64,000 nucleotides of DNA, taken from positions 614,557,303-614,621,302 of the forward strand of contig CM060910.1 in the NCBI GenBank assembly GCA_030737875.1. The letters are read 5' to 3'. The notes under the pieces are model-generated. The model made no database searches. It was given only the letters and a program-made list of their open reading frames with translations, and was not told where the DNA came from. Position 1 is the stretch's first letter. Every line of letters starts with the position of its first letter. Position numbers and translations under genes: made by a program. Shown one piece after another: positions 57,158 to 64,000 of the stretch. The stretch is from Allium sativum. Lineage: Eukaryota; Streptophyta; Magnoliopsida; Asparagales; Amaryllidaceae.

Positions 57158-60100
57158 TGAGACGACCCGAACTTCCCTGTGAAGGAAAGCACAGATAGAA
57201 TTGAGGACAAGACAAAATAGAACGCAGATGGAAGAACATTTCATTGTTATTACAACAATACCATCAGATACAAGAATATACAGAGTATAAATGAATACAT
57301 TACATTCGACAAATATCAGAGGTTACAATAAGTTACATAGCAGCGGAAAATAATACAAAGCACAACTGAAGGTGATATACGGATACAGAGCTTTCCGGAT
57401 ATCATTCCAGCTGTAAACCAGGATCCTGTGAATATAAATCTGCAAAACCAAAACTACTAGCTGCCCGTGTGGAAAATAGGGGCACCCAGAGTTTAGGTTA
57501 AAACAATAAACTCCAGGTCAGTCATGTGACTGGTGTGAGAACTAAAACAGTTATTTAATTCAATTTTAAAAGAGGGTAATTCCAGGGACCACGCCGTATA
57601 ACACGGAACGGGTTTCCTCCCAAGAATACCAGTGCATAGAATAAACAGCACAATGCTTTTTTGAAAAATGAAGCTATTATAAGACCCAGGTCCCATCACA
57701 CAATGCAACGCAAGCCGGAGGATAGGGTTTTCCCTTATAATAGCCAAACATGCTTGGTACGTTTAAAACAAATCATTTGATACTATAATAAGTGTATAGT
57801 GTCACAAAAATTTCAATCATAAATATCAATCATAGGCGGCATGGGTACCATCTATCATGTCGCCATACTAGTTCTACAATTAAAACCGCAATACACGTAT
57901 TGGAAATTGGATTTCCGTCATGAGTCGAGGCAAGGGGCAAGCTCCTCTCCGCGTTCGAGACACTCTAGCAAATGTCCCAGGACCCACTATGATCCTTGGA
58001 TCTTCAGGGCCAGTCCTCTCTTACTTTTGAGGATTAGTTATTCCTGAACACACGTTTCCCGGTCCTTACAGACCTATATCCGAGGCGCCTCATATCCAAC
58101 AACCACACAGGTGAAAAGTATATAAATGTCAGGGCTGGTAAGTCACTGACACCACCCTAGCTAGAAAGAAACGTTGTGCTCTCCCTGCAGTCACTATCCC
58201 GTTTTTGACTCATACTGTGGTGTGGGGCTCGCGAATTCACGTTATACACAAAGCTACGCCACACAGGCCGTGCTTTGATCATCAACTACAAGGCTTTGCT
58301 TTTCAACAGAAGTCTTGATCAATTGCCACTTACGCATGCCACATTGGCAATTCACTCCATGCGACTGATGTCCATCGATATACAACCTTTGAGCTCGTAC
58401 GTCTCAGAGAAGGGCGTTAAGCACGAGAATAAATTCTCTGCCGCCAAACAGATGTATATTTAATAGAGATCAATCAACACAGAATAAAATCCAATGTCAG
58501 ACACACAATCCATTTACAAGTTCGTTCTGGGTCTGAACGAAACCGGAGGCGCTTTCCTCGCATATCCATCCATCTCCAAGTACGTCTGGACGATCGCCAA
58601 CTGTTTCCCTCATCTTGGGTGTACAGCCCAATCAAGATCATTAGTAATCACCCAAACGATGTGAAGACTTTCGGTCTTCAACCACCGTCTTCATCTTCGA
58701 CATCTCGTCGAATCGGTTATTCAGAATGGGTATAACCCGGCCTTTCTGAATAACCCACGTATATAATAAACAAGTGTTACACAAACACAACGAACGCCTC
58801 ATTCCAATTCAGAATATTCTTTTATTCACAAAATCACATTCTTAGGGAAAGGTTCCCATTAATTTTATCCAAGATAAATTCTTCTAAAATTATTCTTTAA
58901 TCCTCCTTTGGATATCGTTTCAAACCAAATTATGGTTTTACAAACTAGTCGGGATTAGCGAACCACACCGAAGTAATTATTTATTTTATTTCCCAATCCC
59001 AACCTATATATCCCTTGGAGAAAACTGGTAATACTCCACATCTAACACCACGGTGTTATCGGTAAAATTAATTACCATTTCACGTTCAAATCTAATTAAA
59101 GATTTAACTATCGCTTTGGAGCAAAACTGGTGGTGCTCCATTCTCGATCACCTTTCAGATTTGATAATTTAAATTATCAATTCACATTTTTAATCTAGTT
59201 AAAGATTCATTAAAACTCCACTTAGTTTTAATCTTTTCAAAAATCGATATCTTGCCTTTAACTGGGTTAAAGAACCAACGTCATCTAAAACACGATTCAC
59301 GATAAACCCAAATCACATTTGATATTAAATACAAGGCTCTGAATAGAAAATATATCGGCTTATATTCAATATCAAATTCTGAAACCAACATATATCGTAT
59401 TGGAAATAACAATATAAAATATATCTTTCAAATTCCCATAATAATATCTGTATAGTCACGAAATCCAACATCGAAATATCCCGAAGATAATTTCGATTCA
59501 ACTCCAGTCCAATCCACGTATTGGGAATATTGATTATTTTTAAAATCACTTTCAAATTCAATTTATTTATTTCAAAAATAAATTGATTTTAATTCCAGTT
59601 CAAAACTAGTTCATTTCGATAAAAATCTATTTTTATCCTTTCAAATGTGGAATTCTCTAGCTCAATTCTTTCCAATCCATATATTATGATTTTACACAAA
59701 TTATAGATATTTTTAATAATTTTATCAAGGCCCATACAGTCGATTTCCATCTACGGCCATCGAACTGCACTTACATCGACCATTTTCCAAATTTGATTTG
59801 GACATAATTCCAAATCCAACCGTTAGATTTCAAATTTCTAATATTCATTGGAAAGCTCTTTTCGATACGAACCCAAAGTTCCGGTTTTAGGAGAATCCGA
59901 CGGTCGGATCTCCCGCAACGTCAATTCGAAGTCAATGGTCGAAATTCACGAACTGCCGCGGCGCGGCGCGTTCTTTTCAGGCCATTATATATATAATATA
60001 TATATTATATATATTTCGTCAATTTCCTTTTTAAAACGTATTTTATAAATCGTTTTAAATTCGTTTTCAAAACCTTTTCAACTCTATATTCCATTTCAAA

Positions 60101-63100
60101 TCAAAATTGAATATTTCATATCATTACTATATAAATGATAATATTTTCAAAACGTTATATTTTGAAATCACTACCTTTTCTATATTCATTATAAAAACGA
60201 ATATACTCGATATAAATATCGTTCACGTCAAAATGGCGCAACTCTAATCAACACGGCTTTATATATTTCAATAAATTCGTTATCATATTCAACAAATGAA
60301 TATATATTCTATTCAACACATGAATCTATATTTCTTTCAACACACGACTAATCTCAACACATGAGTACTGTCAACACATCACTATTTTTGTTATGTAAAA
60401 TATTTTATAAAACTATGGTATCTATCGTTTGATTTTAATTAGACTCCACCGTAAAGTAGATTCTAATTGTAAATATGATAAAGATGTGAATTTTATTATT
60501 AAAATATTTCACTCAACACATGAATAGATTCAACACATGAATTTTCCTTTATAATATTCATTATTTTCCCGATTGGAATGAGGCCCAATCAATCACCATA
60601 TAATGTTAATTATATGGATTCCATACAACACATGTATATAATAGCATTGAAAAATAATCAACCATCAACCAAAGTGCACTACACTGTATAAGCATCAAAT
60701 ATAGATATCTAACGCTTATAACAGCCTGTCAATCAATCGATCGACATCTTTAATCAATCAGGATGAGTGAACTTCAAATTTCATCCCAACACCCGTGTGG
60801 GGTTTCCAACAATCAAACACAGATTTTAGTTATGCAGTTGGGCGATGTGTAAAATTTATCGACCCAATCAATATCAGTCAAATCAGTGTATATAAACAAA
60901 TCGGCCGATTTGTTTATAATTATTCACTTATTCACTTTCACGTTAAAAATTACATTTTTAACGATAATATATTTTATTTTAACACATGAATTTCTATTCA
61001 TTTCATTTATCAAATAAAATGATATTTTTATTTTGAGGAAATTTCGGCGGCATAACGGCACGATACTAGAAACGGGACGAGGCCTAGCCTTATCCCCGGT
61101 CTAGTGAAGGCCCACGCCATTCACACATCAATCAAATCCATTCCATTTCACCAAACAATTCAATTCGAACCAAATAAACTAATCAACTACACAACCAAAC
61201 AATTTAACAAACAAGCCATCCATGGTCTGTGGATGACGGGTGTCGGGTGCTACTAAACACCGTCTGCATCCTAGTATATATATATATATATATATATATA
61301 AAACTAGAAAAAGAGAATTTAGAGTGAGAAGTTCTCACCAATAGCTATCCAACTTCACGACACTTCATTTATAGAAATCTTCTTCATTCTCGCCTTTTTA
61401 TCATCTTCGTTGCCCGTAGTCACTACATATATAAAAATCACACATTTTTATATTTTGATGTCTTTAAAATAAAAGTCACATTTTTATTTGTTCACTCTCA
61501 ATTTAAAAATCATATTTCTATAATCACTTCATATATTTAAAAATCGAATTTTTACTATGCTATTCAATATATAAAAATCGAATTTTTTTCTACGATGTTC
61601 AATATATAAAAATCATATTTTTATTATGCTATTCAATATATAAAAATCGAATTTTTACTACGATGTTCAATATATAAAAATCATATTTTTATTATGCTAT
61701 TCAATATATAAAAATCGAATTTTTACTACGATGTTCAATATATAAAAATCATATTTTTATTATGCTATTCAATATATAAAAATCGAATTTTTACTATGCT
61801 ATTCAATATATAAAAATCGAATTTTTATTATGCTATTCAATGGATAAAATTCTATTTTTATCACGCTATTCTTTATATAAAGATTTCGCCTTTTTCAAAA
61901 ATAAAGTTTTTATTTTTCTCGAAGTAAAAATCATATTTTTACTTCACTACTCATATCAAAATATCGTCTTTTCATATTTAAAAATATCATTTTTATTTTG
62001 CTACCTATACAAAGATGTTATTTCTAATATTCCTACAATGCAAAGATCATATTTTTATCTTTCTTCAATATAAAAGATTATATTTTTACTACTTTAAAAA
62101 TATAAAAATCATATTTTTAATACTTTAAAAATATAAAAATCATATTTTTACATCTTCTATATAGTAAAGATTATATTCTATTTGCTATTTCACACGAACA
62201 AAAATCTAACCTTTGTTTAAACTAAAAAAAAATCAAACCTTTAACTAAATAAATTCATAACCTAAGTAATTAAATTAATTACCTTTCACTGCATCGTTCG
62301 TCGGAGCAGCTAGGGCACGGTGGTGGTCGGACTGGCAGTGCGTGGGCGAGGGGGTCGCGTGGTTTGTGGCTTGCGATACGGGGGGGGGGGGGGGGGGTGT
62401 TCGACTTACTGGAGGGAGGTGGAGGCCTGGGCGAGGGGCAGAGGTGGGTGGCGACGCGGCTGAGGCTGCGGTGGAGGTGGGTGGGTCGGTGCAGGCAGTT
62501 GCGGGTTCGGGTCTAGGGGCGCGAGGCTCGATAGAAGAGGAGGAAGAAGCGGAGGGGAAGAAGGTGAAGCAGCGGCGGCGGCAGCGTCGCTGGGGGGGTG
62601 GTGGGCGCGATGTGGTGGCGGCGGCTCACCCCCCCGTCGCCCTTCTTTCTCTTTTTTTTTTCTGATTGAAAATCGATTTTGAAAGATAATTGGGGGGGGG
62701 GGGGGGGCAGCGTAGTTAAGGAGAAGGGAGAATATTTTTTATTTTAATTTTTTAATTATTTTATTTTGCAAAAAGTTGACTTTCACATACGACCTCGAAA
62801 CGAGGCCCACCGCCTGTCGTCCATAGCGTTTAACCCCCATTCCGAACACAATGGGATGTGCCACGTAGGACAATTCAATCGTTTCGATCAGTTTCCGTTA
62901 AATTTACATTTAAATCACTATATTGAATTTTAAACGTACATTTCAAATTACCGGGGTCACATACTAACTCTAAAAATTCCAGAAAAATATTTTCTAGCTT
63001 CGTATTGACGATACAGTCCTAACAAAACTAGTTTCGTCGAATTCTGAGTCTGTTGGAAAAATGGCCAATTTCAAGTCGATTAAAATCAACTGAAACTGGC

Positions 63101-63622
63101 CAAACGCGTTTTCCTTTGCCACGCTCACATATTGATTCGAAAAATTATGAAATTTAAAACCTAGCAATAATTTGACATCATGGATCCAACAAAAGTGGTT
63201 TCGTCGAAATCCGAGGTCGTTTGCAAAATGTCTATTTTTAAGGGCCTGAATTCCATAGCGACTATTCAGAATTTTCAACTGGACATATCTTTTGATTCCC
63301 GCTATGAAATTTTGATTTTTCGGATTCGTTGGAAATATATTATCAATTAGATCCTAATGTTTTTGGTTTCACTAAAATCCGAATTGTTTTGCACCCGGTA
63401 TGTTCAATTGAAGTTTGAAATCGAATTATCGAACTACCGCGCCATTTTCAATTCTATTTATAATTATATATAATTATTTTTATTCTAACGACGACGTATA
63501 ATATATACGTTCGAATTATATTCAAAATAAATTTCTCGTTGATATTATTTAAAATATTCAAAATTCGCTAAAATTGCCAAAATAAAAATTTTAAACTGGC
63601 TCAGATTTTCCGGGTTATTACA
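57158..63622 (-). repeat. Element C 5' LTR (higher coordinates, 6465 bp)
   Basis: Collinear with the other LTR. G-runs are longer (18 at 62380-62397, 16 at 62692-62707) and the (TA)n run is shorter (61274-61300), so the equal total length is a coincidence of compensating length changes. Confidence 0.92.
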
Positions 63623-64000
63623 TCAACGATAAATAAAAGCGAAGTGAGTATAACTCACTTAGTTTTGTCTCACTTATATTTATATAACTCGGGTTTAATA
63701 TTATGTGTTATGTTTGCCAATGGTTGGATGATTTGATTATTGTTTAGATTTATATTGAATATTTTTATATATCGATTAAATTAAACGTTCGTTTAATTTA
63801 ATTAAAACCAAATCGTTATTTTAACGATTGGACCCAATTAAGGAAACTTACCTTGTTGGTCACATTTATAATATAAATGTTTTTAATTTAATGGATTGTT
63901 AATAAAACAATTGATATTAATTTATTTTTATTTACTATTATCAAAATTATTAGTTAAATTAAATTGAATGAGTTTATTCAAGATAACCTATTTGGATGTA

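Larger units (their letters stand above)
49660..63622 (-). mobile_element. LTR element C: complete, minus-strand, giant LTRs and 1-kb interior
   Basis: Two 6465-bp LTRs (49660-56124 and 57158-63622) flank a 1033-bp interior. The target duplication TCAAC is exact on both sides (49655-49659 and 63623-63627). The primer binding site and polypurine tract show that the element reads right to left. No gag or pol. The LTRs differ at scattered sites, at a TA microsatellite and at G-runs, and remain highly similar, so insertion is fairly recent. Confidence 0.93.
47757..64000 (+). mobile_element. LTR E, partial, interrupted by element C
   Basis: From about 47760 the sequence follows LTR D (for example the stretch with GAACGTTAAATTTAATTTAA matches 22411 onward). 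The first ~120 bases, including the TGTAA start, are missing or too diverged to see. A TATA box TATAAATA lies at 48725-48732. E is cut at 49659 by element C and resumes at 63628, running out of the window. Pieces: 47757-49659 and 63628-64000. I cannot tell whether it is solo or part of a full element. Confidence 0.7.

Overview
The window is nuclear DNA from a flowering plant, probably a eudicot. The only host gene is the 3' end of a transketolase gene (1-303, plus strand). Everything else is intergenic DNA made of nested transposable elements. Evidence for a plant: a plant-type transketolase C-terminus, LTR elements primed by initiator tRNA-Met (TGGTATCAGAGC), a Mutator-like transposase, MITEs, and AT-rich DNA with no bacterial gene organisation. 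I cannot name the species.

Layout. (1) 1-2660: transketolase end, then flanking DNA holding a Harbinger-type MITE with TAA target duplication (879-1335). (2) 2670-21264: a Mutator-like element (MULE) with 9-bp target duplication TTTTTTTAA and a decayed minus-strand transposase. Its right terminal inverted repeat is split by a complete LTR element, here called A (7057-21164, TSD CCTCT, LTRs about 5.39 kb, non-coding interior 3.33 kb). (3) 21786-47456: about five units of a ~215-bp tandem repeat, split by a solo LTR called D (22297-46908). D is interrupted by a fold-back MITE, which is interrupted by element B (23260-41490, TSD TAGAG). B has three LTRs of ~5.42 kb and two interiors of 984 bp (LTR-int-LTR-int-LTR). 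(4) 47757-64000: a partial LTR called E, related to D, interrupted by element C on the minus strand (49660-63622, TSD TCAAC, LTRs 6465 bp, interior 1033 bp).

A, B, C, D and E are diverged members of one group of non-autonomous LTR elements. None encodes gag or pol, so an element elsewhere must supply the proteins. Their proportions are unusual: in B and C each LTR is five to six times longer than the interior. Sequence similarity between families is patchy, but several short inverted repeats recur at equivalent places with paired base changes. These are a double hairpin after the primer binding site, a GGTCTGAGAGGTA...TACCCC element, a CAGTC/GACTG plus GAGTTTA/TAAACTC pair, and a hairpin just before the LTR 3' end. 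I read these as conserved RNA structures of a parasitic retroelement group; this is the most promising undescribed signal in the window. B's LTR also carries what looks like an antisense, frameshifted 5' piece of a host gene.

All alignments and difference counts were made by eye. Element boundaries with matching target duplications are firm. Family assignment (Ty3/gypsy-like) and RNA function are inference.
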